From the NCBI GenBank assembly GCA_030141605.1, contig JAQGDQ010000233.1, positions 62,001 to 126,000 on the forward strand: DNA of 64,000 nt. Reading direction: 5' to 3'. Position 1 is the first letter of the stretch. Each line of letters begins with the position of its first letter. A model generated the notes under the pieces. The model made no database searches and was not told the origin of the DNA. It saw only the letters and a list, made by a program, of their open reading frames with translations. Below are positions 51,701 through 64,000 of the stretch, one piece after another. The stretch is from Tubiluchus corallicola. Its lineage: Eukaryota > Priapulida > Priapulimorpha > Priapulimorphida > Tubiluchidae. Made by a program: the position numbers and the translations under genes.

Positions 51701-54700
51701 TTGGCAATATGCATTATTCATTATTATTACATCCAATGCATACCATCAAATCTGCAGGATAAAGCAGGTATTAGATAAGCCTAGTTAATTTTTCAGATGC
51801 ATGGGAACATTCAAATGGAACAAATAATTTCTGAATTCAAAGCACTGAAACATGCCGTTCACCGGTGAACTGTAACATGATGATTTCGCTTTTTTCTGGA
51901 TATTTTAATTAACAGGGATAATGAATTCTTTGATACATTTACAGGAAGTCCACATTTACTGGGTGTTATTTCAAGTGTTATTCCTTTAAAATATGGAAAA
52001 CCTTAGATTGTGGTGATCCTTCTGTGCCATGCTGCTGAGACGTCTTTCCCAGTTTGTCATCGTCACTTGGTAATAAGGGTAGCCTAGAATAAACAATACC
52101 ATAAATGCAAAACACACTCAATACAGTAAAAGTTACATGAGACCTACCAGAAGACTGACTCCGTTAATTTTACAGCGGCAAAACAGCAATGATGCTATGT
52201 TTTTGTCAACATATCAGTATTTTTTTCAAGAATTTAAATACATGTACAGACTCCAACCTTGCGTTAATTCCAAAGTCCGGCTTAAATAGAATAGATTTTT
52301 AAAATACACATTTGTACTGAAATCAAAAGAAATGGCTGACTGATCAATGTCTTTGGACAGGCACTAAACTACATATAAGAACATATTAATCACAATAATA
52401 TGAACTTTAAATATCGCGATTGTTCTTTTGTTTACATTTATAAGGCTATAGGTTATTTACGCTAACAGATTTGTACCAGTAAAACGCTACAGAACTCACT
52501 GCAAAATGCTCTGAGAATTTTTCACACTGTAGTACATTGCTCTCGTTCATGTAACTAGAAATGTAACAGCGATCCCAAACTAATTAACATGTTAATCTGT
52601 CAACTGCATGCAGAAGCTTAATAACAAACAGCCAGAAATCAATTTTTCTTTCTTACAGTTTTACAGATCCTCGTACAGTTTTTGCAACTGTCTGCTTAAT
52701 ACTAACTAATTAGTCATTTACAAAACCTGACAGTTCTGCCAATCCACTATAAAAGCACTTAGTAAAGAATGTTTCCTCAAGTGCTTATAGCTCAATTTGC
52801 TGGGAGGTGGTATATACTTCCACACTTGGGAGTGACTAATAATTGAATGACGTTTATCAAGTCAATTATGCCAATTTTAGTATTACATCACTACTGGTAT
52901 AATTATAAAGAAATTAGATTAGGTTTACTACACTATAGTCATTTAATCATGTACTTTGAAACATAATATAAAATTTGTGCACATACCCCAAAATAAACTT
53001 TTAAGTATTTCTTAACTTACTAAATGTGTCTGCTTTAGTTGCCACACACAAATATACAGTGAGTTAATTACAACATTGCATGCTCGTTACTTAGGATGCA
53101 TACCATAATGGTTGCCTGTAATTGACGGATTAAAGGACACAGCGTATGGGTTGTGACTTAGTTGTACAGGTGGAGCTTTTATTATTTTAAAGGAAGATCC
53201 AGCATGGCACCTCACAGAACCAGCACCTCACTTTGTCGAAAACAAACATAGCTGTTGCTGTGTTATATGATGTTCTGCTCCGTGAAAAATGCTTTTAAAG
53301 CTTTCTTTAATCTTTATTTTCGGCTGTTACAAGACGACAACAAAATGAGCTTATCAAAATAAGAGGGTACTTTGATGTGACATAAATTATCCTCCAATCA
53401 TGCACAATGGGTGTGTCTTAAACTTATTACTCCAGATCAGATTATTCAAGGTAGCTCAGAAATTACCACATGAGCTCATTAAAAAGCACACAGGGGTGGG
53501 GCTTTAGAAATATCAGTCTTTCAGTGAATTCACACAAACAAATTACCGAGTTCTGTGTTTAAATGCCGATGGCACTCTAAAACAGTAGGCAGCGAATCAC
53601 CTTATGAAGTGGCTTTACATTGCTATACAAATACTTATGGGCAGACAGTGTCATGATTTGAGACAGGAATAATGAAACACTGTTTAACTTTGCCAGTGTC
53701 ACAACAAATAAAATAATCCCAATAAATATCACATATTCATTTATTTTATTAATTTGTATTTGCTTCGCTCATCCATGTCTTCTGTTTAAATATACTCATT
53801 TATTACCATATTTATCAATTTCCCCGTGTAAGCAAACTGAACAAAAGAGATTAGCAGCTGTTGCGCTCTTTGGACACGTTCTGTGCTGTGCTAGCCAGTC
53901 CTTGGCTGTGAGCTTGCTACTGTAAGTACTGAACAGAAAACTTCAGTTTTAATTAAAAAACTGTCCAAATTTCGAAAATATTGCACAGGCAAAAACTTAA
54001 GAAGGTTTTTACATCATGCACTTATATCTTGCTAAAAGAAAGATGTAGTTTGATGCGTTTGAAAGGCAGGATATTATATTTTTAAAGCTGTAATTTTGCA
54101 CGCCATAAATAAACATTATGAATAAAAACTAGCTATAATATACACTGCAAAATTTACAGATCGTCTTATCTCAAACACGAAAAATGTACACTATTTAGCT
54201 GTAAGTTACTGCCACAGCAAAACGTCAAACATTTAGATAAACAGAACCATGATGTTTTATCAGCTCTCCTGATAGATCAAAGATATCAAAGATAATTCTG
54301 GAAGAATAACATAACGGTGTATGAACTAGTAATTGCTCTCTGAGTATCTTGTGTGCCGCCTACAGCTGTGCATTGAAGGAAACTCTCATTAGAGTGAATT
54401 AATTAAAGAATTTACTATATTACGGGTCGAGGGAGAAAGTACAGACTACCAGGTGGCACAAAAGATTATGGATTACAAATTCGCATCTCAGCTCATTACA
54501 CTCTTCTTTTATAGTACAAATTCAGTAATAGTAAACTTTGCATCTTCTAATTCTAGAACACTCCACAAAAAAGCAATGTCATACAATGAAAAAAATGAAA
54601 TTTCAATAGAAATCAAGTTTCTTCACTGCCTACAGCATCATTTACATACCTATATCTTTTAAAACTGTACAACTGAGTAACATCCTATTTATTCAGCCTT

Positions 54701-57700
54701 TGTTGTCAAAAAGTTTTAATTAAAGCAGATGTAAATATTTTCAATGAAAGCTATAGGGTTAGTAGAAAATAATTATGTTAAACCAAAACGCCAACTGGTT
54801 GTAATTAAGAAACACATTCAGAAAAACCTAGTTCTAAATTAAGCATTCAACTTTTACCATATTTTATAAAAAATTTATATAGATCTTACTGATCTGCCGC
54901 CGAAACAAATCCATTAGACAGTTCGTCACTGGTGATCTCTGCTTCAGAGTCTAACTGTTGCAGAAGCACAAAGTAAATTTCTATCAAGTTGCACATTGCA
55001 AGCTGAAAAATGAAAATGTTGCTGAACTGCTTTGCAACTATGCTAGGCTTAATTGTCGGACAAAATCTGCAGCTCACTCTACTCTTTAGATTGAATTTGA
55101 GCAAGCATACTGACTGGAACTATAGAAACGTTAATTTTAAGTGCCAAAAAACTGTCTTGAAAATACTTATATAAATAAGGGCCCTGTCCAAATGCTTGTA
55201 CATATAAGCATAGCACAATGAATTAAAAAAACAAATAAATAATATTAATCTAAGAACAACTGTTTTGCTGGTTAGCAGCTAGGATTGCTGATTATCAGAC
55301 GAGATAATCACAAGTCGCTAATTTATCAATACAAATTTGTGTTTTGTGCATCAAGAAGATAAAGAAGACAGCTTCAGTCATTGATGTTATTATTACAACA
55401 TTTCAGTTTTGTTTTTTTCTTATTTGCTTCTGTTTTCCTTGTTTTGTTTTGTATGATTTATATTTAACTTATTTTTCCTTAGTTTAATTTATTATATTAT
55501 TTTTATGAACATCTTTGGTTGATCATTCTACTGTTTTTTGTCGGATTTTTTTAGTTAATGCTCACATTATCCATTTTCTGTTATGTTAAAAATCATAAGT
55601 TATTTTTATTTTGTTTGCATTGCATATTCACAGTATTGTAGAATTGTAAATTTTTGGTTATTTAAATTATAATGTTCTACAATATTGCGTTTCCCATCAG
55701 TGAATTGCCAATTACACACGTCAACAAAATTCAAATTTAAATTGAAAACGGAGCCAAAATTAATTTTACTTAATCGTTGCTATTTAAGGGTGGCTGACTA
55801 GATAACCTAGCGTGGATGACTAGATAACCTACGTGTTCTTCGCTGCCCTTCTCCTTTGTTACATAATATTGCATGTATTCCTAATACTGTATTTTGTTAA
55901 TTCTTGAGGAGATAATAAATGAATTGAATTGAATTAAATAAATCACAAGTCACTGAATTATGTCAGGTAATTTATGTATAATACAATTAATTTTTTCAGC
56001 TACTAGTGGATATAATGGGTACCAATAGAAAAGGTTAAATGCCTGAAAAGAGACGTAGGATAGAATATGTAGAAGTTTACATTTGGCTCATTTTAGAGGG
56101 ATAATGGATTTACCCTTAATAACGCCCATTCATGTGACACAAACACCTCGTTCAGTAAGCCTTGCCTTTCAATGCCAGATTCCGGTTTGGAGTGAGCCAA
56201 AGTATAATTAACCAAAGGCCATAAAAATATAGCACTTGGTTAATTACTATACTATCTAAATAAAATAGATGCGGTGGTGGTCTTTGTGTTATTCAGGTCC
56301 GATTTCTGTATTAATTCAGCGATAAATATTGTACGAAATATATAAGATAGACAAAAAACAATGTGCTAGCTGTTGTTAAGTGAGCTTTACAATATACAAT
56401 CTACTGAATGCCTTGCTAGCTACAGCCAGCTTTCTGCTACTAGACTATGATGAGGAGCCACATAGTTGTAAGCATATATCACAAATGTATAAATCAGCTA
56501 ATTAATTATTCAGTTGACTTTTTGTTAGCTTATTGCGGGTTTGTAACAACATGTACATCAACTTTACATTACATTAAGTGAAGATTTCATGATTACAATT
56601 ACGCACTTCATTATTCACGGTCATCCACAGTAAAGTGAGTTTAATGACTGCATTTTTAAATATGGATGCAGGTTTCGAGTCTCAGCATTTCGTATCTGCA
56701 TTAAATAACTCAAGGCAAATTACCTTGTCACCAAGAACAATATCTTCTCCTCTAACATGATTAAGATGTATTTTAAGAATGTCAAATGAAAGTGCATCAA
56801 TTGCACACTGACAGTTGCGAGCCTCATCTTCAAGTGTCTGTGGGTTACGAATCACATCTAAAGAAAAACACTAGACGTTAAATAATGAAAAAATATTTTA
56901 ACAAAATTTACCTCTTTGACATAATTACAAGGATTAGGTCTAATCATACATTTCTACAAAAGAAGCAAAAGAAGATAAACTGTAAACTGAAATTATGTCT
57001 TTCAAAAATAATCACTTTGTGAATAACTGAATGATTCTTTTCTACTGAAAGAAAATGTAAATGCAATATCTTCTTCAAACAAATTACAGTTTTAAATTGA
57101 AATGGCTTCTTCCACTTCAGTCAAGGAAAATGTACAACATTTTGTAATATTACAAATAAATACTCAGCCTAATTGATAGCATATTCATATGTTAAAACTA
57201 GAAATATGGGAATTTTCCAATACTATATACCAAGTAAAGGATCTTCTAATAAAGTCTCATGCAAAAGGACAAAAACATCAGATGTGACATCTGCAATAGA
57301 TTCCAGTTTGCCGCTGACTCCGCAATGACCCAGCATTTCATTGAGCATAACCAAACAATCTGAAAATGCAAGCAGGTAATAAAGACATTGCAAAATAATA
57401 AAATTAAAAGCAAAAAATAACTAATACTTTCAAATAGAAAGTGTACAACAAAAGGAACTATTGGGCTAGAGTCACCATAATAAAAATTGACTTCAATATT
57501 AAAAATGTTTTTGTAAGTTGAGTACCTAAATCAGGTGGCACATATATATATATATATGTGTGTGAACAAAAAACAGTAAAGTGATGAGGGCAAAAATGAC
57601 AGTGTCTCAGATTCAGGCATTCATTTATTTACAATCTTCATTTCAAGATTACCATTAACGATGGAACAAAACCACAGTTAAATTTTGATGCAAAACTAAA

Positions 57701-58237
57701 AAATCCAAACCAGGATCGTATGTTCAATAACACTTCAGTAAATGTAGTTCGACAGAAGGGGCTACGGAACCCTCAGTTCTGGGTTCCTTACATAAGGTTA
57801 CACAAATGCAAACAATGATGAGGTAGCTGCAAAAGTGTGTTAAAGATGAGTTAAAAGTAAATATTGAGAGGAAATGAAGTCTTTATAATTGTTGCTATTT
57901 TTGAACCTCAGGCAAAGTATTAATTACCTCCCTGTACAAGTTATGAGGCTTCTCAGTTTCAGAGGAACAGGCTTAGGCATGTAGGCATGCCTGTAGGCCT
58001 GCAGGCCAAACTGTAGGCATATCTTATGCACTTCAAAACATTCTTCCAAGTTAATAATAATTGATTAAATTAGATTGGCTAAATACTGAGATAAAATATA
58101 CAAATAAAATTTAATATTAGCCAAGGGTACAAAGGGAAATGAACAGAGAACAGCCACATAAATCACAAAATACAAACTTTATGTTAATTTTTGAAGTTAC
58201 TAAACTTACTTGATTCATGCTCTGGTGAAACACTCAT
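42785..58237 (-). CDS. CEP95: CEP95, centrosomal coiled-coil protein with an N-terminal calponin-homology-like domain
   Basis: Fourteen coding exons on the minus strand: 58210-58237, 57231-57359, 56724-56857, 54890-55002, 52002-52083, 51449-51512, 49804-50554, 47918-48261, 46850-46945, 46110-46354, 45672-45824, 44869-44996, 44040-44118 and 42785-42931 (2493 nt, 830 aa; human about 821). Residues 1-135 match the CH-like N-terminus (NPQTLEDEARNCQCAIDALS, HVRGEDIVLGDK). Residues about 135-580 are low-complexity, basic and Ser-rich. Residues about 590-830 form the conserved coiled coil (RTREEM, MFKRLFNEALNSEKERLLEM, LREKAQ, HFRELD). CEP95 localises to centrosomes and spindle poles in vertebrates; its molecular role is poorly known. 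All junctions keep frame. The intron 44119-44868 has U12-type signals. Untranslated exons upstream of 58237 were not placed. Confidence 0.94.
44119..44868 (-). other. Probable U12-type (minor spliceosome) intron of CEP95
   Basis: The donor reads GTATCCTTA, matching the U12 consensus RTATCCTTT at 8 of 9 positions. The 3' end has CTGCTTAAC ending 11 nt before the exon, with the CTTAAC core of the U12 branch site and the short spacing those introns need. No other GT donor in the exon end gives a frame-consistent join. Joining TT|A yields LYHDQLAMLAE, which continues the CEP95 coiled coil. Confidence 0.7.
44538..44664 (-). CDS. Possible alternative last exon of CEP95 (or small nested ORF)
   Basis: Inside the U12-type intron, on the CEP95 strand, a 127-nt open stretch starts after an acceptor-like GGAAG at 44665 and ends in TAA. 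Spliced to exon 12 (ending TT) it adds about 42 residues, including MRSHYMPMASDKVLKWIDKL and VQNHEILRDLNDPGYD, then stops. A TCCCTAAC about 16 nt upstream could serve as a U12 branch site. The peptide looks protein-like rather than random (balanced, amphipathic), but I do not recognise it. It could equally be a separate short ORF starting at its own ATG, or a chance frame. Confidence 0.35.
47112..47600 (+). mobile_element. 5'-truncated LINE copy (3' end) in a CEP95 intron
   Basis: The ORF at 47134-47409 reads KIAYNKGIRILFNLPYDC, then ARQMCADLNLPYFDFIIRG, the typical C-terminus of CR1/L2-type LINE proteins. A stop and a 3' UTR follow, ending near AATAAAAGTATCTAATTAAT. TTGATCAT followed by a similar ACNATAAT-type stretch occurs on both sides (about 47113 and 47584), a plausible target duplication. 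It lies in the intron between CEP95 exons 8 and 9, antisense to the gene. Confidence 0.75.
55306..55965 (+). mobile_element. LINE 3' UTR insertion with GAATT tail and target-site duplication
   Basis: AATCACAAGTCGCTAATTTATC at the left and AATCACAAGTCACTGAATTATG at the right (from 55941) form an imperfect duplication of about 20 bp. Between them is T-rich sequence ending GGAGATAATAAATGAATTGAATTGAATT, a tandem-repeat LINE tail. The words AAGGGTGGCTGACTAGATAAC and TTCTTGAGG recur in the LINE end at 62.9 kb. It lies in the CEP95 intron between exons 3 and 4. Confidence 0.7.
57541..57563. repeat. TA/TG microsatellite
   Basis: A TA run passing into TGTGTGTG within a CEP95 intron. Confidence 0.8.
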
Positions 58238-60105
58238 CTTGAACACTGTATTTAACACAAAAAATTACAAATACACAATCGGGGGACCTGGTGCTTCCAT
58301 ATGTCACCTAAAAATATAACAGCAGTAATCAATTTAACTTGTCTATCAAAGGTGTGCTTCCAAAGAATACTCACACAATTTTACATCACAGCTTACATAG
58401 GGGGCCTATTACTAACCAATATAGTAGCAACTAGTACACAATATACAAATTTTTTTAGTCACTATTAATGAACCAGTATTCATAATTCAGTTTAATAACA
58501 CATTTTTTATGCTTATAAGATCCCTTAGCATCATCAATATCAATCATCAAGGTAGCTCAGCATCAATATCATCTATTTATTTCAGATTAAATAGAATTGA
58601 TTCCAAGGATTAATGCATATTTACTAAGTTCGAAACTATATTCTATAATTCGAAATTATTAAGTTTAGTCTTAATCCTCATTGCAATGATCAACAAGCAA
58701 TCACTCAGTCCAGGGCATGCTAAGACATTACGTTGCCATAGGCTGAAAGTGAACAGTCCCATCCATCCCCATTACGGTTCCTTGTGCTGTATTAGTACCA
58801 CTATTACTTAGAATCTATGCAGTTATTGTTAAGTGCAATAGTCAATCATCAATTGTCAATTGCTTTTGTGTAGTACTTCCTTTCATTCATTAATTATACA
58901 AACTATATATAATGTATAATATGTATACACGGACAAACCATACTTGTTTATTATATAACGGTTGCATAAAACCAGCCTCGGTAATTCATTGTGGTGTGTT
59001 GTAATTATTTGTATTTTAAGTGTAATCTGGAGACTGATTGCATCTGCACTGTCTATTCAGAGATTGACTGCATCCATAACTATGTCTCCAAAAGCTTTAA
59101 TACATCCAAGAAAAATAGGAAAGAAAAATTTGCTGGACTATCCAAATTTTGAATCGAATATTCAACAGAACAGCAGGAACATGTTACATTACTAATATTA
59201 ATTATTTTCCAGTTTACAATGTAATGTATCAGACTGTGTTAGCTCTTACAACATCCCTAAAATCACAAAATGGACTTAATTAGCAGATCACGCTACAAGA
59301 TTCAAACTTCACTACAAATATTAGCAGACATGCTATTGTAAATGCAGTATCATAGAATTATAGGGTGCAGCACCTATTCTCATCTGTAGAATCATATAAA
59401 TGTTTAGATTCCAAATTGCAAAAATTATTAGTTGAAAGCAAAAACACACCACATTGTCTACGGAAACAATCGTGATAACTTTTGCGATAACTTAGTTGTT
59501 CATTTGGTGTACTGGCATTGGTGTACAATTAGTGATTTGTAAAAACCGTTATTTATGCACTGTTAACTAAGTACAATAATGAAGTTGGTAAAAAATGGAA
59601 AAAAGCACTAAATATTAAACTCCTACCTTTTGAAATCTACAGTAAGATCAAGAGCTCACAATCAAGTAAGTGTAAATTAGATCAACTTACCCAATAGTTC
59701 TAGCATTAAATTCTGCATTCCACAATGCATTATGCCCTTTTGATAACCTTAACGAATGCTGTTAGACTGAAGCTGGCCTATTTAGTTTAACAAGGTACAA
59801 TAATAACAGTTTTAAATACTCTGAATATGCGTTCAAAACTTTTCAAGCATCGACCTATGACATTATTTCAAGTTAGCCAAAAGCAGATCCACTAAAGCAT
59901 AGAGAGTTTGGTGTTTTGGAAATTGCATGTAGTTTTCAATCTACTGTGGAGAAAGCATTGCTAGCACAAGTGGTTTTGCTCTGCTGTGGTTTTGGCTCCA
60001 AACATAAATAGTTTCAAAAATCGATTTGATGAAACACTGGGCTGCCTATCATTACTCTACACACTGAGGAATTACACAATTACACACTGAGGAATAAAAT
60101 CTGAA
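58238..60105. other. Upstream flank of CEP95, no gene recognised
   Basis: AT-rich. It should contain the CEP95 promoter and any untranslated first exon, but no splice signal or promoter element stands out. The 77-aa ORF at 58962-59195 has no recognisable domain. Confidence 0.35.
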
Positions 60106-60500
60106 GACTTTTTAATAAATACCAAAGCGAAAAAGTCATTCAACGCATTAGCCTTATCTAAGTCATTAAGCAGAACTTCATTATCTGGTCCTAACAAAGA
60201 ATCTATGAAATTCTTCGGCTTAGTAAATTGTTTTGTGTAACTGAATAACTTCTTTGGATTAGTTCTTATACTCAGTACAAGGTTCTTCTCATAGACTTTC
60301 CTAGACTCTATTAATGAGTCCTTGAGATGTTTTGATCTTCAGTACTGTTGAACAATATCTTATGTGCATGAGAGTGAAAATGAGTAAATCTTCTCCATGC
60401 TGTAGATTTCTGTCTAGCTGCTTGGCATATAATTGGCGCTCTTTGCCAGACAGGTTTAACCTTTGTCCCAGCACCAATACACAATGTAGGTACATAACTA
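60106..60500 (-). mobile_element. LINE fragment: region between endonuclease and reverse transcriptase
   Basis: The reverse-strand translation gives SLIESRKVYEKNL, NPKKLFSYTKQFTKPK, SLLGPDNEVLLNDLDKANAL and NDFFALVF, the well-known pre-RT pattern (NPKxFWxYxK ... KAxxLNxFFxSVF). A preceding AWRRFTHFHSHAHK block is in a shifted frame. The copy is truncated at both ends. Confidence 0.8.
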
Positions 60501-60559
60501 TTTACAACATGGTTATATATATATACAATTACAAAGAAATGATTTCCAGCACATGTAAT

Positions 60560-60912
60560 CAGGGCCTATTTCAGCCTAGGCGAGGCCCGGGGAAGTGGGG
60601 CGGGCGCTACCATGGTTGGCGCCCAGAAAATTTTTGAACTGCTAGAACGCCAGAGAAGCATTTTCGATGAGAAAATATGGAGTTATACAGTTGTTAAAGG
60701 AAAGAACAATTGAAAGAAAAACTGCTTTATTCTCAAAACAAGTCCTTAATACATGTCAATACTGGCAAACGGCGCACGTGCGGCAAGAGGGAGAGAGGAG
60801 GCAGTATGTTCGTATAAAGCAAAAAAAATGTTACCTTGGCGCGAGGCCCCCCTGGAGGGTGAGGCCCCGGGGAAGTATCCCCACTTCCCCCCCCCCCTTG
60901 AAATAGGCCCTA
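60560..60912. mobile_element. Non-autonomous hAT transposon, 353 bp, with perfect 8-bp target duplication
   Basis: The ends CAGGGCCTATTTCA (left) and TAGGGCCTATTTCA (right, reverse strand) are flanked by identical CATGTAAT at 60552-60559 and 60913-60920. The 8-bp duplication and the CAGGG end are hAT hallmarks. The element is GC-rich (GAGGCCCGGGGAAG near both ends, a long C run near 60890), in sharp contrast to its AT-rich surroundings. The small ORFs inside (60667-60941) are by-products of this sequence. Confidence 0.88.
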
Positions 60913-61734
60913 CATGTAATAACATCAAGTATTACTTTTAGTATTAAACACTGTTTCCCAGTCAACAAAGAAAAAAGCTTGATTAGCATCTACAAAATTA
61001 GTCTTACTATACAATTTCACAATACGGGAACATAAGTTTCTATTTACGAAAGTGTATAGCAGTTCAAAATAAATGCATCAGTTGTAGAAAAAGGTTCAGC
61101 AACCACAAGATTACTTGTATTGTGATAATTACTTGTTATTACTAACTCTAAAATGCTATTAATAATAATAATAGTAACAGTAACGGCTCTGACATGTCAT
61201 GACGTTAACTGTTTCTTTTTTGTATCTAAAAATTAGTCGGATTCAAACTTACCTGCCTGAGAAACTAACACAAAACAAAATTTTGAAATTCGCAGATGCC
61301 AATAGATGATATCTTCAATGGCCACAAAATTTACTTAATTATTGAAAAAGCCCCTGATTAACACTGCGATAGTCACAAATTGGCGCACTAGAAATAGTTG
61401 AAATTTTGTTGACCAAAAGCACACGATAACGTATAAAAAAACTGATCCATCGTAATTTGAAAATTATACAGGTGATTAAAACTGGTTATACGTTCCAATG
61501 TAAATATGTAGTAGATTAGTAGATCCCAGTGATTGCCAATACATGGCACCTGATAGGGGAAAAATTATCACAAGAATAGCCATTACATCAATATCAGGCG
61601 CCTCATGGAATTAGCGTCTACATAACTTGTGAAGTTTGTATGCAAGTTCAAACATAAATTGCTGTCCAACCTGTTCAAAAATTATTATACTACTGTGTCT
61701 GATATACAAGATACAAAGCTACAATACAAGATGT

Positions 61735-62995
61735 CCCACTAATAGTTCCCCTCTTCTTTGAAAGATTTAATACGTCTAAAGGACAAAAATCTTTAAAATA
61801 TCTAGTACCTATATTTTGGAACACTTTGCCTGGTGATATCACTACAGGGTCGTTAGATTCTTTGAAATGGAAATACTGCTCTCTTCCAATTGAGTACTAC
61901 AACATTCCCAGCCCTTATAAGATGTATTAGACATTATTAGCTACTCAATAAATTTAAATTTATAATTATTATTTTCTCATTTGAGGCAACATCAAGTCTA
62001 TAGTCATTAGATTCTACCCCCAATTTAAATTTTGTTCTAATTTGTGCATCACGCAGAAGCTGATAAAAGATAAATGCATGTTATGCATGTATTGCTTATA
62101 TGCCAGTTATTTTCTCTTTTGAGGTTTGCTTACTTCATTTTGTTTTACATATTTTTTCCTGTGTATGCTTCATTGAGCACTCTTCAAAAATTATGTTATT
62201 TTGCTACATACATAATCTTTATTTAAAGTTGGGAGTACAACGGAAGAACATTAGCCAAATAGGCTACTAATACCGACTGAATATACTATGCTAAAAAGTT
62301 TACTAAAATAGATATACAATTACAAATTGGAAATAAAATCGAAAGATGAAAAAACAAAAATGAAAATGGAGTACTCTGCAACTTACAAAATAAAAACATA
62401 CAAGCAAGGATAAAAACAAGACAGGTTTATCTTTTGCTTATTTTGTTCAGTTTTGCCAATTTTTTGTTCATTTATTTGCTTATTTTCTTTATATTGCAAA
62501 AGACAAATGCATGGAGACGTGTTGTACGTTTATAATTTACTCCCTCTCATTTTCATATGAGTATTTGTTTATGTTTAAATGCATGTGCAACTGTGTATTT
62601 AATTATTGTAATTATTTGCTTATTTTTGCTTAGTCGTGATTTTTTTCGTTTTAGCTTACTACAAGATTATATTAGACTGGTAATTTGCTTAATCTTATAT
62701 GCAATTCTCATGCCTTGACATTTAACCAAATTTATTATTTTTATTCTACATGACTATCATAGTTTTATTTTTTCTAAATTTTTCTCATTCCACTCCAATT
62801 ATCTGTTTAAAATGTTCACTGTTAGCACCATTACCATTATTTCTTAGTGTCCTATGAGAAGGGTGGCTGATTTGATAACTGTTTGATTTTTCGCCACTCT
62901 TTCTTCATTTTGCTTGTTTTGATTCTCACTCATCAGTTTGATAACTTACTCCAAAATTTTTGAAAAACAAATGCTTGTTCTTCAGGCTGAATAAA
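61735..62995 (+). mobile_element. 5'-truncated LINE: last coding part plus 3' UTR
   Basis: From about 61757 the frame reads FERFNTSKGQKSLKYLVPIF, then WNTLPGDITTGSLDSLKWKY and a stop at about 61930, the terminal motif of Jockey/CR1-like LINE proteins (RYxGPxLWNSLPxxI...SLxxFK). A T-rich 3' UTR follows. Near its end are AGAAGGGTGGCTGATTTGAT and TTCTTCAGGCTGAATAAAA, shared in form with the LINE end at 55.8 kb. Confidence 0.7.
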
Positions 62996-64000
62996 AACCA
63001 AGTTAAGACAAAATAACAATTTACAATAAATAATCCAATTTTATCATCTTACCTCCTTCAGTTACCTTCTTCGTGGTTTGTTAAACAAGAATTTTTTTCT
63101 TTTACGCATTGAGTGCATGAGAATACTCCTCAGAAATAACTGAATTTCAGTCTGTTCAGGCCATACGAAAACAAAAACACCAATAAAAGGTTCCATACAA
63201 AATAATTTTATCTTAATACTCTGGCATATTATAGCACACATTCAAAACATAACTCGTACTGTCACACATTACTAAATCAGTTTTAATGCTGTGTAGTAAA
63301 CACATTTTGCTACTCATCCTTATAATACATGCAAAAAATCAATAAAACAGTGACTGTTAATGAAAATATTACACTGTACTTGTGGTTAAGTAATCTTAAA
63401 ACAAAATACATGAAAACTGTAGAGAATGATTTCAGTCTAACAACTGAATGAAATTCGTAAAGCAAATGCAAATCCACTCCATTTTAATAAAATTACCAAT
63501 GTTCACAAGTCCTAGACACAAAAATATTATGGACACATACACATGTACATTACATCATACGAATTACGTAATGCCTTTTTTCTTTCCTCTCTAATGTAAT
63601 AATATATTAGTGTAGTTTTTTCAGTTAATGTACTGCTGATGGTGCCAGATAAGTAACTATCGTGAAGCACAGACATAATTTGACAAATTAAAAATCTCTT
63701 TTCACTTCTCTGCACAAAAAAAATTGCTGTATCTTATTACGATAAAAGAAAACAGTACACAATTTTAGACGCGCTAAACTCAATATGATCCACGGTCTAA
63801 CATATCTTAAAGTATTATTTTTGAAAGCACCACTTACATTGGAAGCTTAATTTCAAAATATGCAATGGTCAAAAGATTGTAATACTTTTTTACAGTAGGG
63901 CTGTAAATCATCCATATTTGCATAACTAATAAACTAATGGCAGCTGCAACAAGTAGCTCTGTAATAAGATTTGTAGCACTGCATAAAATTTTGCTTGCCA
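62996..64000. other. AT-rich sequence, nothing recognised
   Basis: No coding frame, splice pattern or repeat could be supported. The 62-aa ORF at 63527-63715 looks like chance. Confidence 0.4.

Noticed and set aside
58962-59195. 77-aa ORF as a CEP95 upstream exon
   Set aside because: It is on the opposite strand to CEP95 and shows no recognisable domain.
60667-60941. Arg/Pro-rich ORFs
   Set aside because: Produced by the GC-rich MITE sequence on both strands.
1-64000. Prokaryotic features: operons, CRISPR arrays, Shine-Dalgarno sites
   Set aside because: The window is spliced animal DNA; no regularly spaced repeat-spacer array was seen.

Overview
This is AT-rich animal nuclear DNA. It carries five intron-bearing or single-exon protein genes with GT-AG introns, long non-coding gaps, and a scatter of decayed LINE and hAT/pogo-type transposon copies. 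The gene set (a cilia GTPase, a centrosomal protein, an SRF coactivator and a synaptic/trafficking PDZ-BAR protein) fits a metazoan with cilia and actin-SRF signalling. The LINE types and the intron-borne mobile ORF resemble those common in aquatic invertebrates, but I cannot name the species.

Layout. 1-1.7 kb: broken non-LTR retrotransposon pieces. 2.2-6.8 kb (+): CPLANE2/RSG1, 6 coding exons, 259 aa. 10.9-25.5 kb (-): one myocardin-related transcription factor (MRTF), 17 coding exons, 1095 aa, with RPEL, basic, Q-rich, SAP, leucine-zipper-like and transactivation regions. 25.5-30.6 kb: upstream region shared head-to-head with the next gene. 30.6-38.6 kb (+): PICK1, 11 coding exons, 406 aa, PDZ plus BAR; its first intron is packed with nested transposons. 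40.7-41.9 kb (-): an unrecognised single-exon gene for a two-pass membrane protein with two PPxY motifs. 42.8-58.2 kb (-): CEP95, 14 coding exons, 830 aa, with one intron that looks U12-type and holds a possible alternative last exon. 58.2-64 kb: no host gene seen; it holds a LINE pre-RT fragment, a hAT-type element with a perfect 8-bp target duplication, and a LINE 3' end.

The exon models were built by hand from splice signals and reading-frame continuity. All four multi-exon models keep frame through every junction and total a whole number of codons. The genes do not form an operon. MRTF/PICK1 are divergent, and CPLANE2/MRTF and PICK1/the PPxY gene are convergent. MRTF (actin-controlled transcription) and PICK1 (an actin/Arp2/3-linked BAR protein) may share a promoter. 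CPLANE2 and CEP95 both serve basal bodies or centrosomes but are far apart here.
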